NCBI GenBank assembly: GCA_002101905.1
Contig: LQPU01000008.1
Coordinates: 1 to 64,000 of the forward strand
Source of the DNA: Mycobacterium shimoidei
GTDB lineage: Bacteria > Actinomycetota > Actinomycetes > Mycobacteriales > Mycobacteriaceae
Direction of reading: 5' to 3'
Length of the DNA stretch: 64,000 bases
Numbering within the stretch: the stretch's first letter is position 1; each line of letters starts with the position of its first letter. The notes beneath the pieces were generated by a model. The model saw nothing but the letters and a program-made list of their open reading frames with translations, was not told the DNA's origin and made no database searches. Made by a program: the position numbers and the translations under genes. Below are positions 21,002-33,732 of this stretch, in pieces.

Positions 21002-21421
21002 ATGCATATCGAAGCCAGGCTGTTTGAATTCATAGCCGGGTTCTTCATCGTTAGTACGGTGGTCTACGGCGTGCTGACGAAGATGTTCGCCACCGGCGGG
21101 GGGGAATGGGCCGGCACCACGGCACTGGCGCTGACGGCCGGCATGGCGTTGATCGTCGCCACTTTCTTCCGGTTTGTTGCACGCCGGCTCGACACCCGGC
21201 CCGAGGACTATGAGGGCGCCGAGATCAGTGACGGCGCCGGAGAACTGGGTTTCTTCAGCCCACACAGCTGGTGGCCAGTGCTGGTCGCGCTGGCGGGCTC
21301 GGTCGCGGCGGTGGGAATCGCGTTGTGGTTGCCCTGGCTGATTGTCGCCGGTGTGGTGTTCATTTTGGCCTCGGCGGCGGGGTTGGTCTTCGAGTACTAC
21401 CTGGGTCCCGAGAAGCACTGA
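21002..21421 (+). CDS. ctaF: Cytochrome c oxidase subunit IV (actinobacterial)
   Basis: A small membrane subunit of the aa3 oxidase, 139 residues, the same length as Rv2199c. Four hydrophobic helices are visible, starting [21 protein letters not shown], and the end is [10 protein letters not shown]. The ATG at 21002 comes 58 bases after ctaC, and the spacer is rich in AACAA, so the pair is one unit. Confidence 0.93.
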   Translation: MHIEARLFEFIAGFFIVSTVVYGVLTKMFATGGGEWAGTTALALTAGMALIVATFFRFVARRLDTRPEDYEGAEISDGAGELGFFSPHSWWPVLVALAGSVAAVGIALWLPWLIVAGVVFILASAAGLVFEYYLGPEKH

Positions 21422-21603
21422 TCGGCGCTTTACAAGGTCACAATCAGGGCGTCAGTTGATCGGTGGTCGGTCGCTGTGAATGTAGTGATCTGTCAGGTTG
21501 GGTAGGGTTTTGCAAGCACAATGTGGAACATCGACGCGTGCCTGAGGCCACCAACCCTGCGGCCCGGGCGCGCTGCTGATGTGGTGGAACAGGACAGACA
21601 GAA

Positions 21604-22338
21604 ATGAGCGGGCCGAATTCTCCTGGACCGGAATCCGACCAGCTGGATTCCGGCGGCGATCCGCGCCTCAACGACCACGCGCTGGACGCCGATTACCACA
21701 GGAATCACGCCGACGAGGGCGATCAGACAAGCGAGACCGAGATCTATTCTCGGGCGTATTCAGCTCCGGAGTCCGAGCACTTCACCAGCGGTCCGTACGT
21801 GCCGGTCGACCTCGACCTCTACGACTACGACCACTACGACGCACCGGCCGAGGACGAAGCGAGGCCGCCGCGCTGGCCGTGGGTGGTGGGTGTCGCCGCG
21901 ATTCTGGCCGCGATCGCGCTGGTGGTCTCCGTGTCGCTGCTGGTCACCCGCACCAAGACCAGCGATCTGGCCACGCCCGGCACCGCGCCGTCGTCCACGC
22001 CACCGATGCAAGACGAGATCATCGTCACCACGCCGCCGCCCGCACCCCCTCCGCCGACCCCCGCGGCTCCCAAGCAGGTCACCTATTCGGTGACCGGGAC
22101 CAAGGCTCCGTTCGACCAGATCACGATCACCTACACCGACGCCTCTGGATTGCGGCGGGTCCAGCAAAATGTCTACATTCCGTGGACCCTGACACTGACA
22201 CCGATTTCGGCGTCTGAGATCGGTTCGGTGGAGGCGTCCAGCCTGCTGCGCCTGAGCAAGTTGAACTGCAAGATCACCAGCAGTGACGGCACGGTGTTGT
22301 CGGCCAACGAAAACAACGCCCCGCAAACGAGCTGCTGA
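21604..22338 (+). CDS. mmpS3: MmpS-family membrane protein
   Basis: A 244-residue protein: an acidic, Tyr/Asp-rich cytosolic segment of about 85 residues, one membrane helix ([22 protein letters not shown]), a proline-rich linker ([10 protein letters not shown]), then the conserved MmpS domain ([31 protein letters not shown]). MmpS proteins usually accompany MmpL lipid transporters, but MmpS3 stands alone. The ATG has AGGACAG upstream. A gap of 182 bases precedes it, so it probably has its own promoter. Its stop overlaps the start of the next gene by one base. Shorter than Rv2198c in the N-terminal tail. Confidence 0.9.
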   Translation: MSGPNSPGPESDQLDSGGDPRLNDHALDADYHRNHADEGDQTSETEIYSRAYSAPESEHFTSGPYVPVDLDLYDYDHYDAPAEDEARPPRWPWVVGVAAILAAIALVVSVSLLVTRTKTSDLATPGTAPSSTPPMQDEIIVTTPPPAPPPPTPAAPKQVTYSVTGTKAPFDQITITYTDASGLRRVQQNVYIPWTLTLTPISASEIGSVEASSLLRLSKLNCKITSSDGTVLSANENNAPQTSC

Positions 22339-22988
22339 TGGTCAACAGGTATTCCGTCGGCCGCCGCGGGTGGGCGACGATGAGGCCGACGACCGCCGAT
22401 CGCATCCTGATCGGGGCGTGCGCCGCGGTCTGGCTGGCACTGATCGGCATGAGCGTGGCCGCCCTGGTCGCGCTGATCGACCTGGGCAGAGGATTTCACG
22501 AATCGAAGGGCGATTCACGCAGTTCGGCGGTGTTGTACGTCGTCATCGTCATTTCCGCGCTGGTGATCCTGGCGGCGATTCCGCTGCTGCTACGTGCCCG
22601 ACGCACCACGCGGACCGAGCCCACCGGCCGCTCGGTGATCATGCCCGCGCGCGATTACCGCGGCCAGCCGATCAGGCCGGGGTACCCGCCGCCGCGCACC
22701 ATCGCCGGTCAGCAGGATCCGACCGAGCGGTTGACCACATTGCGCCGGGCCGGGTTGTCGGACGCGGAGCTGGAGCGCATCTGGTTGCGCGGCAGCGTAG
22801 GTCTGCTGACGACTATGGGTGTGGCGTTGATCGGGGTCGCGGCGGCGACCTATCTGATGGCCGTCGGCCACCAGGCTGGCGCGTGGACCATGTACGTGCT
22901 CGCCGGCATCGTCACCGTCACGATGCCGCTGATCCCGTGGCTCCATGTGCGGCAGCTACGCCGCACACTCGCTGAGCACCAGCGCTAG
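22338..22988 (+). CDS. DUF2561-type membrane protein (Rv2197c-like)
   Basis: A 216-residue protein of unknown function with four hydrophobic segments: two near the N-terminus ([21 protein letters not shown] and the segment around residue 75), a cytosolic loop with the basic [12 protein letters not shown] region, then two more near the C-terminus. It is coupled to mmpS3 by a one-base overlap (TGATG). Its TAG stop is shared with the stop of qcrB on the other strand (CTAG at 22985-22988). Confidence 0.85.
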   Translation: MVNRYSVGRRGWATMRPTTADRILIGACAAVWLALIGMSVAALVALIDLGRGFHESKGDSRSSAVLYVVIVISALVILAAIPLLLRARRTTRTEPTGRSVIMPARDYRGQPIRPGYPPPRTIAGQQDPTERLTTLRRAGLSDAELERIWLRGSVGLLTTMGVALIGVAAATYLMAVGHQAGAWTMYVLAGIVTVTMPLIPWLHVRQLRRTLAEHQR

Positions 22989-24625
22989 TGGTGGCCGTTG
23001 GTGGAATCGTTGCTGCCGTCTTGATGTTCGCGCAGCGCGGTGAGCGCACGCTGCTCACCGGCGTGCCGCGCCTCACGAAGCGCGGCGTCTTCCGAAACCG
23101 GGTCGGCGAACAGCAAGCTGCCGGAGCCGGGTGAGCCGGCCAAGCCCAGCTTGTTCATCTTGTTGGGCACCGGCGCCCCCTGGTATTCCAGTGGCACCGG
23201 GTGGCCGTGCTCGTCGACCGGGCCCAGCGGCTGATGCAGCTCGATGTAGGCACCGTGTGGCAAGCGTTTGATAATGCCGGTTTCGACGCCGTGTTCGAGC
23301 ACAGCACGGTCGCTGCGCTGCAACCCAACACACCATCGGTAGGCGATGAAGTAGACGATCGGCGGGAGCACCACCATCCCGATGCGCCCGATCCACGTCG
23401 TCGCGTTCAGTGAGATGTGGAACTTCCAGGCGATGATGTCGTTCATTGCCGCCAGCGTCAGGACCATGTAGAACGCGATTGCCATGCAGCCGATGGCGGT
23501 GCGCACCGGAACATCCCGCGGCCGCTGCAACAGGTTGTGGTGGGCGTAGTCGCCGGTGAATCGCTTCTCCAGGAACGGGTAGATCGTCAGCAGCACGAAA
23601 ACCAGCCCCATGATCAGCGCGACGCCGACGGCGCCGGGGATCGTGTGATGCCAGAAGTAGAATTCCCATGCCGGCCAAAGCCGGGCCAGGCCCTCGGTCC
23701 ACATCATGTAGAAGTCCGGCTGCGAACCCGCCGACACTTGAGATGGCTTGTAGGGACCCAGGTTCCAGATCGGGTTGATCTGCAGTAAGCCACCCATCAG
23801 ACCCAGGATGGCCACGACCAGCGCGAAGAACGCGCCGGACTTCACCGCGAACACCGGCAGCACCCGTACTCCGACGACGTTGTGCTCGGTGCGGCCCGGC
23901 CCGGGGAACTGCGTGTGCTTTTGGAACCAGACCAGCGCCAGATGCACCCCGATCAGCGCCAGGATGATACCGGGGAACAGCAGAATGTGGATGGCGTACA
24001 GCCGAGGGATGAGGATGTCGCCGGGGAAGTCCCCGCCCATCAATGCCCAGTGCAGCCAGGTGCCAATCACAGGCATTCCCAACGTGATCGACGACAGCGC
24101 GGCCCGCAGACCAATACCCGACAACAGGTCGTCGGGCAGCGAGTAGCCGAAGTAGCCCTCGAACATGGCCAGGATCAACAGCAGCGCACCGATGACCCAG
24201 TTGGCTTCACGCGGCCGCCGGAACGCCCCGGTGAAGAAGACACGAGCCAGGTGGACCATGATCGCCGCGGCGAACATCAGTGCGGCCCAGTGATGGATCT
24301 GCCGCACGAACAAGCCGCCACGCACTTCGAAGGAGATGTTGAGCGCGGTTTCGTAGGCCCGCGACATCTCCACACCGCGCAGAGGTTGGTACACCCCGTT
24401 GTAGGTGACCTCGGTCATCGACGGATCGAAGAACAGCGTGAGATACACACCGGTGATCAGCAAGACGATGAAGCTGTACAGGGCGATCTCGCCGAGCAAG
24501 AACGACCAGTGTGTCGGGAAGACCTTGTTGAGCTGGCGCCGCACCGCAGCCGACGGGTGATATCGGGTATCGATGTCCTGAGCCTGACGAGCCAGCAGGT
24601 TGCCTATATCGAGTTTCGGACTCAT
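22985..24625 (-). CDS. qcrB: Menaquinol:cytochrome c reductase cytochrome b subunit
   Basis: The membrane core of the cytochrome bcc complex, holding the menaquinol sites and two b hemes. The protein has 546 residues from the ATG at 24625 ([19 protein letters not shown]). Visible landmarks are [21 protein letters not shown] with heme-ligand histidines, the [11 protein letters not shown] segment, the Qo region [14 protein letters not shown], and WHHTIPG. The C-terminal cytosolic tail is long, as usual in actinobacteria. The start overlaps the qcrA stop as ATGA. Corresponds to Rv2196, the target of the drug class that includes telacebec. Confidence 0.97.
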   Translation of the reverse strand: MSPKLDIGNLLARQAQDIDTRYHPSAAVRRQLNKVFPTHWSFLLGEIALYSFIVLLITGVYLTLFFDPSMTEVTYNGVYQPLRGVEMSRAYETALNISFEVRGGLFVRQIHHWAALMFAAAIMVHLARVFFTGAFRRPREANWVIGALLLILAMFEGYFGYSLPDDLLSGIGLRAALSSITLGMPVIGTWLHWALMGGDFPGDILIPRLYAIHILLFPGIILALIGVHLALVWFQKHTQFPGPGRTEHNVVGVRVLPVFAVKSGAFFALVVAILGLMGGLLQINPIWNLGPYKPSQVSAGSQPDFYMMWTEGLARLWPAWEFYFWHHTIPGAVGVALIMGLVFVLLTIYPFLEKRFTGDYAHHNLLQRPRDVPVRTAIGCMAIAFYMVLTLAAMNDIIAWKFHISLNATTWIGRIGMVVLPPIVYFIAYRWCVGLQRSDRAVLEHGVETGIIKRLPHGAYIELHQPLGPVDEHGHPVPLEYQGAPVPNKMNKLGLAGSPGSGSLLFADPVSEDAALREARHAGEQRALTALREHQDGSNDSTNGHH

Positions 24626-25814
24626 GAGGTGCGCTCCCAAAATGCCGGTCCGACGGGCTCGATGAAGTCGCCGTTGGCGACCAGATACCCGTTGCTGTCA
24701 ATGGTGATCGGCAGCTGTGCCAACGCGCGCGCCGCCGGGCCGAAGATCGGCTTGGCGAAGTGCAGCGCGTCGAACTGCGACTGGTGACACGGGCACAAGA
24801 TTCGGTAGGTCTGTTTCTCGTACAGCGACGCCGGGCAGCCCAGATGCGAGCACACCTTGGTGTAGGCGAACAGCTCCCCGAAGTTGAAGCTTTCTTGCCC
24901 TTTGCGTTTGACCATCCGGGACATGTCGTTGGGCCGAATGCGGATGAGCATCACCGGGTTCCGGACACCCATCATGATGGTCTGCAGCCGTTCCCGCGAT
25001 TCGGGTGTGGTGCCATCGCCGTCGGACTCGCGCCACGGGAAGACCGTCTCCATTCCGCCGGCGTCGATGTCTTCGGGACGCACCTTGACGAAGGGCGCTC
25101 CGGCATGCTCGCCGGTGGCCCGCGCCAGGTAGATGGTCTCGCCGGGGTAGCGCGGCGTCCATCCGGAGGTCCACAGCACCGCTTTCTTGCCCTCCGCGGT
25201 CTGCACCACCGGCTTCCACGGGTTTTTGATCAGACCTCCGGCGAACGCCACCAGGGTGCCCAGGCCGAACGCGCCCAGGCCGATGCCCAGCGACGCGCCG
25301 ATCAGCTTGCGGCGCCGCAGCGTTGAGCCTTCGAACGCGTCGGTCAGATTGGCGACCACCGTCTTGCGGTGGATTTCGGGGGAGTCCCCGTCGTGGCGTT
25401 CCTGGATCGAAATCTCTTCGGGGATGAACTTTTTCTGGAAGAGCACCGCGCCGACGGCGATCGACAGGATCGACAGCCCGAAGGTGAGCCCGTAAAGCGG
25501 AGTGGTCAGCGAGTACAGGAAGCTGCCTTCGGAGCCCTCCGGCTTGTACTCCCACGGCCAGAACAGGAAGACCAGCAGCAGCGCCAGGCCGAACCCGCCA
25601 CCGGCCAAGAACCACCGCGCAACCCGGCGGTCGGTGCGCTTCTCGGCCCGGGTGCCGGCTACCGGCCAACGGGATTCCTTGTAGACGGTTTCGACGCCGT
25701 CGAGCCGGCCACCCAGCCGGACGAGCTCGTCGCGCGACATCGCGTTGAGGTCGGCGTCACTGGGCTGGTCGGGTACGCCCTGTTGGCCCGGTGCGTCAGT
25801 GCCCTTGGTCTCAG

Positions 25815-25818
<4 letters not shown>
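24622..25818 (-). CDS. qcrA: Menaquinol:cytochrome c reductase Rieske iron-sulfur subunit
   Basis: The 398-residue Rieske protein carries the 2Fe-2S cluster in CSHLGC and CPCHQSQFD in its C-terminal third. Three membrane helices precede it ([20 protein letters not shown], a Leu/Ile-rich helix, and [22 protein letters not shown]), which is the actinobacterial form. The ATG at 25818 ([13 protein letters not shown]) overlaps the qcrC stop as ATGA and is preferred over upstream in-frame codons within qcrC. Corresponds to Rv2195. Confidence 0.96.
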
Positions 25819-28426
<2,608 letters not shown>

Positions 28427-30161
28427 ATCGACCTGCGCAGCGGCCACCCGCGCCGAGCGGGCCGCCGCCGCCCACGCCGCCCACCGGCCGGCCGACCGCA
28501 GCGGCGACGCCCACCCTTGGTCGGCCTGCACGATGCGCACACCGGGCGCGGCAAGCCAGCGCTCGATCAGCGCGGTCTCCTCGATCAACGCGCCGCCTAG
28601 CGGGGCGGCGTGCGGCAGGACCACCTGCGCTCCCGCCCGGAGTGCATCGACCACGGGCATCGGCGGCACGCCGCGGGCGGCGGTGCCGGCCGCGGCGAGC
28701 CGCCCGTAGCGGATGACGGCGAGTTGCCAGCCGCCGCGCCCGTCCGGCGCGGCCGCCACCAGCTCGCCGAGGGCGGCCAGCGCCCGCAGGCGCTGCCCGC
28801 GCCACAGCGCCTCGACCGCGGCCATGGTGTGGTCGCGCAGCCGGGCCGCGGTCTCGTAGCGATGCCGGTCGGCCAGTGCGGTGATGTGGTCGACCGCCGC
28901 GGCCAGCGCGCTGTCGTCGGTGCCGTCGATCAACGCCTCGGCACGCCGGACCGCCGCGGCGTATTGGGCGGCGGTCAGGTCGCGCCCAGCCGGACACGGC
29001 GACACCTCGCGAGGCGGACACGCCGGCCCGTGCCGGGCGGTGCGCGCCAGCCGGGTGGTGCAGGTGCGCACCCCGGTGAACCTGGCCAGCAGCGCTGCGG
29101 TGTCGGCGGCGTCGGCGCGGGAGTGAAACGGGCCGATCGCCCGCTGATGCCGCGGTGTGCGCACCAGCGAGAATCGCGGGAAAGCCTCGTCGGTCAGCAC
29201 CACCCACCACCACCGGTGCGGGAATCTCGACCGGCGGTTGTACGGCGGGGCGTGCGCGGCCAGCAGTCGCAACTCGCGGACACCGGCCTCCAGCGCATGC
29301 GCGCAATCGACATGCTCAACGGCTTCGGCCAGCGCCACCATCTCCTTGATGCGGGCCCGCTGGTCGGCGCCGTTGAAGTACTGCAACACCCTGCGCCGCA
29401 AATCAATTGCGGTGCCGACGTATAGCACTTCGCGGGACGGTCCGCGGAACAAATAGACGCCCGGCCGGTGCGGGAGATGCTGGGCCAGCACGCGTTTGCG
29501 CCGTTGCGCCGGTGTCACACCGGGCAGGTAGGAACGCAGATCGGCGTAGGTGTGCACGCCCTGGTTGCCCACCCGCTCGATCAGCGCGTGCAACACCTCG
29601 ACGGTGGCGCGCGCGTCCTCGAGCGCCCGGTGGGTGGGCTCGTTGGCGACGGCGAACAACCGCGCCAACGCGGCCAGCCGCACGCTGGGCGCTTCCTCGC
29701 GGCTGAGCACCCGACGGGCCAACCGAACCGTGCACAGCACTGCCGGACGGGGCCAGGGGATTGCGCACTGTTCGGCGGCGGCTCGCAAAAATCCGATATC
29801 GAAGCGGGCGTTGTGCGCCACCAGCACCGCGCCGCGGGCGAACTCGAAAAAGGCCGGCAACACCGCGCCGATGGTCGGCGCATCGCACACCATCGCGGTG
29901 GTGATGCCGGTGAGCCGCACGATCTGCGGCGGGATGCTGCGCTGCGGGTCCACGAGCGTCGCGAACTCGCCGAGCACCGCGCCGCCCTGCACCTTGACCG
30001 CGCCGATCTCGGTGATGGCATCGGACGCCGCGCTGCCGCCGGTGGTCTCCAGGTCGACGATGACGAACGTCGTCTCGCGCAGGGACACCTCCGCGAGCGC
30101 GTCGAACCCGGCGAGGCTCAGCTGCCCGGGGTCGCCCATGGAGCGAGACGTTAAGCAACCG

Positions 30162-30191
30162 CACCGACAACACCGACCAACCTTGTCGGTG
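30162..30191. promoter_or_regulatory. Perfect 9-bp inverted repeat in a divergent promoter region
   Basis: CACCGACAA at 30162-30170 and TTGTCGGTG at 30183-30191 are exact inverted copies, with a 12-base spacer. The element lies between the starts of the DnaQ/UvrC gene and the CxxC mini-protein, where a dimeric repressor could act on both. Confidence 0.5.
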
Positions 30192-30243
30192 GCCGCGGTT
30201 AGCCTGCGGGCACAGCGACAAGCGCAGCGAAAGGACCAGCCCG

Positions 30244-30477
30244 ATGTCACGAAGCACCAGGCCAGATGACCCGCGCGGACCGACGGGACCGGTGAGAATC
30301 GATTGCGACGACTGCGCGGTGCGCGGTCCGGGATGCCGCGACTGCGTCGTCAGCGTGTTACTTGGGGTACCGGAAACTTTGCTGGAGGATGAACGCGCGG
30401 CCCTGGAGGTACTCGCCGATGCGGGCCTGGCACCGAGGCTTCGGCTGGTGCCGATTCACCGCCGCGGAGTGGGCTGA
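30244..30477 (+). CDS. Small CxxC protein, putative metal-binding
   Basis: A 77-residue protein with two CxxC pairs, Cys21/Cys24 and Cys31/Cys34, in [14 protein letters not shown], which suggests one zinc or iron site. The rest is a short hydrophobic stretch (VVSVLLG) and a helix-forming acidic part. I recall similar unnamed proteins in other actinobacteria, often beside NlpC/P60 genes, as here. The ATG has AAAGGA upstream. Function unknown. Confidence 0.8.
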   Translation: MSRSTRPDDPRGPTGPVRIDCDDCAVRGPGCRDCVVSVLLGVPETLLEDERAALEVLADAGLAPRLRLVPIHRRGVG

Positions 30478-30569
30478 CGGCCGTCAAAATCTGACTGATT
30501 TCTTAATGTTCCTAGGTTGGACAATACCTATACCGTTTCGTAACCTGTCTGAGACCTAAAGCAAATCCG

Positions 30570-30595
30570 GCGATCTCGCCGACGGGTTTTAAGGA
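30570..30595 (+). promoter_or_regulatory. Leader hairpin before the NlpC/P60 gene
   Basis: CGGCG and CGCCG pair around ATCT, and ACGGGTTTTAAGGA follows. The hairpin and T run sit directly before an AAGGA ribosome site in an unusually AT-rich leader (about 30480-30600) that also holds TACCGT and TAACCT boxes. The arrangement could be an attenuator or just a stabilising leader; I could not match it to a known riboswitch. Confidence 0.4.
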
Positions 30596-30676
30596 ATCAC
30601 GATTTTAGGGTCGGGGCTAGACGGTAGAGGCTGGGCTGGACGGGCCAAGCGATTTGCCATCGCTGCGACCGCAGGT

Positions 30677-31759
30677 TTGATCACTTTCTCATCCGGGATC
30701 GCGGTGGCCAGTGTGCTGGCCCATCCGGCCAATGTGCTGGCCGACCCGGCCAATGACGCCGTCGCCAAGCTCAACGAGCTGTCCCGGCAGGCCGAGCAGA
30801 CCACCGAGGCGATGCACAGCGCGCAGCTCGACCTCAACGAGAAGCTGGCCGCGCAGCGGGCCGCCGACAAGAAGCACGCCGAAGACCAGGCCGCGGTGGA
30901 GGCCACCAAGTCCCGGCTGGCGGCGTTTCAGGCCGGCGTCAACAAATTTGCCGCGGCGATGTACATGGGTGGGCGTACCGACGGTATGGGTGCGATCCTG
31001 ACCGCGGAGTCGCCGCAGCAGCTGATCGGCAAGCTCGCCACCCAGCGGGTGATCGCGACCGAGATGTCGACGCAGATGGCCAACTACCGGGCCGCCAGCG
31101 AGCAGGCCGCCAAGGCCGAGCAGGCGTCGGCGAAGTCGGCGGCTGACGCCAAGACCGCGGCCGAGCAGGCCGCCGCGGTGCGAGCCAGCCTGCAGGCCAA
31201 GCAAAGTCAGCTGCAACTGCAGATCGCGGTGGTCAAGTCGCAGTACGGCGCGCTGTCGCCGGGGCAGCGGGCCGCGCTGGCCGAGCCCGGCCCGGTGCCG
31301 CCGCCGCCCGCCGCGGTGCCGGCGGCCGCTCCCGCCCCGGAAGCGCTGCCCCCGGGCGGTGGACCCGGTGAGCCCGCGCCCGACGCTGCCCCCGACGGCA
31401 TATCCGGAACCGGCCCACGGGCAACCGCAGTGCAGGCGGCCCTGACCCAGGTCGGCGCGCCCTACGCATGGGGAGGTGCCGCGCCCGGCGGCTTCGACTG
31501 CTCCGGGCTGGTGATGTGGGCCTTCCAGCAGGCGGGCATCGCGTTGCCGCACTCCAGCCAGGCTCTCGCGCACGGCGGGCAGCCCGTCGCTCTTTCCGAC
31601 CTGCAGCCCGGTGACGTGCTGACGTTCTACTCCGATGCGTCTCATGCCGGCATTTATGTCGGCGACGGCCTGATGGTCCATTCCTCCACCTACGGTCAGC
31701 CGGTACGAGTGGTGCCGATGACCTCGTCCGGCCCGATCTACAACGCTCGCCGTTACTGA
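30677..31759 (+). CDS. NlpC/P60 peptidoglycan endopeptidase, secreted
   Basis: Cleaves the peptide stem of peptidoglycan. Residues of about 30-200 form a long coiled coil (AVAKLNELSRQAEQTTEAM onward), then a Pro/Ala linker, then the NlpC/P60 domain with the catalytic Cys in GGFDCSGLVMWAFQQAG, and His in DASHAGIYVGDG. Corresponds to Rv2190c. The start is a problem: TTG at 30677 is the only canonical codon, but it cuts the signal peptide in half. In-frame codons upstream encode GRGWAGRAKRFAIAATAG, the expected basic n-region, and an ATT at 30602 lies six bases after AAGGA. The true start is probably upstream. Confidence 0.93.
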   Translation: MITFSSGIAVASVLAHPANVLADPANDAVAKLNELSRQAEQTTEAMHSAQLDLNEKLAAQRAADKKHAEDQAAVEATKSRLAAFQAGVNKFAAAMYMGGRTDGMGAILTAESPQQLIGKLATQRVIATEMSTQMANYRAASEQAAKAEQASAKSAADAKTAAEQAAAVRASLQAKQSQLQLQIAVVKSQYGALSPGQRAALAEPGPVPPPPAAVPAAAPAPEALPPGGGPGEPAPDAAPDGISGTGPRATAVQAALTQVGAPYAWGGAAPGGFDCSGLVMWAFQQAGIALPHSSQALAHGGQPVALSDLQPGDVLTFYSDASHAGIYVGDGLMVHSSTYGQPVRVVPMTSSGPIYNARRY

Positions 31760-31784
31760 TCGCCGACGCCGGTGGTTACCGGCG

Positions 31785-32579
31785 TTGTTGGCCTGCATGT
31801 TGACCGCCGAGCTGGTGCTGGCGGCGACGGTGTTGACCCGGCCGCAAGCCCAGTCGGACATTCCGCCCACCGTCGCGGCCGCCGGGCGAACCGTTCGGCT
31901 GGTCAACGCCGGCGGGCCGGTCGCCGAGCCGCTGTTGCGCCGCGTCGCGGCGAACATCGGTGCGGCGGTTGAGACGGTGCAGACGTTTTGGGGCGCGGAC
32001 TGGCCGCGTGAGATCACCATCGTTGCCACCGGCTCGCAACGCCAGTTCGAGGCCGAGGCAGGCGGCGGGAACGCGGCGCAGTGGGCTGACATCGCCGCAG
32101 TCGCTGTTGCCGACCGGGTCGACCCGAGCCGCCGCGTCGCGGCCGGCCAGCGGATTGTGTTCGCACCCGGTGCGGTCAACATGACTGATTCCGCATTTCG
32201 AATTGTGTTGAACCATGAGCTCTTTCACTATGCGGCTCGGGCCGACACCGCACTCGATGCGCCGCGTTGGCTGACCGAAGGGGTGGCGGACTTCGTGGCC
32301 CGCCCGCCCACCGCTATCCCGGCGGGCACGCCGTCGCCCACGGCCCTGCCTTCCGACGCCGATCTCGACAACCCTGGGTCGCAGCGGTCTTCGGCCTATG
32401 ACCGTGCTTGGTGGTTCGCGCGGTTCATCGCCGACAGCTATGACACGGCCACCCTGGCCTCCTTTTACCGAGCCGCCTGCGGGGCCGGGCATGTGGACAT
32501 GACCAGCGCGGTACGCGACGTGCTGGGGATCGATGTGGCTGATCTGCTTGCCCGCTGGCGGCAATGGCTAACCAGCTAG
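31785..32579 (+). CDS. Secreted HExxH metallopeptidase-like protein
   Basis: A protein of about 264 residues with an N-terminal hydrophobic segment and a zinc-protease motif HELFHYAA (HExxH) near residue 148, followed by WLTEGVADFVA, which provides the third ligand position (Glu) in gluzincin-type or peptidase-MA-like enzymes. Substrate unknown. It follows the NlpC/P60 gene by 25 bases and precedes pimB. The TTG at 31785 is the first usable start, but in-frame codons before it encode TDRRRRWLPA, a basic signal-peptide n-region without any ATG, GTG or TTG, so the true start is unresolved. Corresponds in position to Rv2189c. Confidence 0.82.
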   Translation: MLACMLTAELVLAATVLTRPQAQSDIPPTVAAAGRTVRLVNAGGPVAEPLLRRVAANIGAAVETVQTFWGADWPREITIVATGSQRQFEAEAGGGNAAQWADIAAVAVADRVDPSRRVAAGQRIVFAPGAVNMTDSAFRIVLNHELFHYAARADTALDAPRWLTEGVADFVARPPTAIPAGTPSPTALPSDADLDNPGSQRSSAYDRAWWFARFIADSYDTATLASFYRAACGAGHVDMTSAVRDVLGIDVADLLARWRQWLTS

Positions 32580-32582
32580 CCT
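32577..32582 (+). promoter_or_regulatory. Leaderless promoter of pimB (-10 box TAGCCT)
   Basis: TAGCCT begins with the stop codon of the HExxH gene and ends six bases before the GTG of pimB. No ribosome site is present in the nine-base gap between genes, which supports a leaderless start. Confidence 0.6.
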
Positions 32583-32588
32583 ATCGGG

Positions 32589-33725
32589 GTGTCCCGGGTC
32601 CTGCTGGTAACCAACGACTTTCCGCCGCGGCGCGGCGGCATCCAGTCCTACCTGGGCGAGCTCGTCAACCGGCTGGCCGCCAGCGGAGAGCACACATTGA
32701 CGGTATACGCGCCAGAATGGAAGGGCGCCAACACATTTGACGCCCGTGTGACCGGCTACCAGGTGGTACGCCACCCGGGGACGCTGATGCTGCCGGGACC
32801 CGCAGTCGCTGCGCGCATGCGCGGGCTGATCGCAGCAAACAGTATTGACACCGTCTGGTTCGGCGCGGCCGCGCCACTGGCCCTGTTGGCGCCCTGCGCG
32901 CGGCGGGCCGGGGCGAGCCGGGTGCTGGCCAGCACGCACGGCCATGAAGTGGGCTGGTCGATGCTTCCGGTGGCCAGATCGGTGCTGCGCCGCATCGGTG
33001 AGAGCTGTGACGTCGTCACGTTTGTCAGCCGCTATACCCGCCGCCGGTTCGCCTCCGCATTCGGGCCCGCCGCGGGTTTGGAGTACTTGCCGCCGGGCGT
33101 GGACACCGACCGGTTCCGCCCCGACCCGGCGGCGCGCACCGAACTGCGCGCCCGGTACCGGCTTGGGCAGCGGCCCACGGTGCTGTGTCTGTCGCGACTG
33201 GTACCCCGCAAGGGTCAGGACATGCTGATCCGGGCACTGCCGGCGATTCGGCGCCGGGTCGACGGCGCCGCGCTCGTAATCGCCGGCGGCGGACCGTATT
33301 TGGATTCGCTGCGCCAATTGGCCCGTCGCCACGGGGTCAGCGATCACGTCACCTTCACCGGCGCAGTGCCCACCGATGAGCTGCCCGCGCACCACGCGAT
33401 GGCCGACGTGTTCGCAATGCCGTGCCGCACCCGCGGCGCCGGTCTTGATGTGGAGGGGTTAGGCATCGTGTACCTCGAGGCGTCGGCGAGCGGTGTGCCG
33501 GTGATCGCCGGAACGTCAGGCGGTGCACCCGAAACCGTGCGGCCGGGCGAGACCGGCCTGGTGATCGACGGCCGTTCGCCCGACCGGGTCGCCGAAGCCG
33601 TCATCGAACTGCTGGCAGATCCGGACCGTGCCGCGGCGATGGGCGCCGCCGGCCGAAAGTGGGCGACGGCGCAATGGCGCTGGGACATGCTGGCCGCGCG
33701 GTTGGCCGACCTGCTGCGCGGTTAG
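32589..33725 (+). CDS. pimB: Phosphatidylinositol monomannoside mannosyltransferase PimB-prime
   Basis: Adds the second mannose of phosphatidylinositol mannosides from GDP-mannose, on the cytosolic face of the membrane. The protein has 378 residues and the GT4 (GT-B) fold: N-terminal PPRRGGIQSYLGELV, hinge, then the donor region with CLSRLVPRKGQDMLI and the EX7E-like segment EGLGIVYLEASASGVPVIAG. The GTG at 32589 fits its leaderless promoter. It belongs with mptA and the Rv2181-type gene in PIM/LM/LAM synthesis. Corresponds to Rv2188c. Confidence 0.94.
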   Translation: MSRVLLVTNDFPPRRGGIQSYLGELVNRLAASGEHTLTVYAPEWKGANTFDARVTGYQVVRHPGTLMLPGPAVAARMRGLIAANSIDTVWFGAAAPLALLAPCARRAGASRVLASTHGHEVGWSMLPVARSVLRRIGESCDVVTFVSRYTRRRFASAFGPAAGLEYLPPGVDTDRFRPDPAARTELRARYRLGQRPTVLCLSRLVPRKGQDMLIRALPAIRRRVDGAALVIAGGGPYLDSLRQLARRHGVSDHVTFTGAVPTDELPAHHAMADVFAMPCRTRGAGLDVEGLGIVYLEASASGVPVIAGTSGGAPETVRPGETGLVIDGRSPDRVAEAVIELLADPDRAAAMGAAGRKWATAQWRWDMLAARLADLLRG

Positions 33726-33732
33726 TTCTTGG

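Noticed and set aside
30480..30676. c-di-AMP (ydaO) riboswitch before the NlpC/P60 gene
   Set aside because: Riboswitches of this class occur before some actinobacterial wall hydrolases, but I could not find their conserved core; only a simple hairpin is visible.
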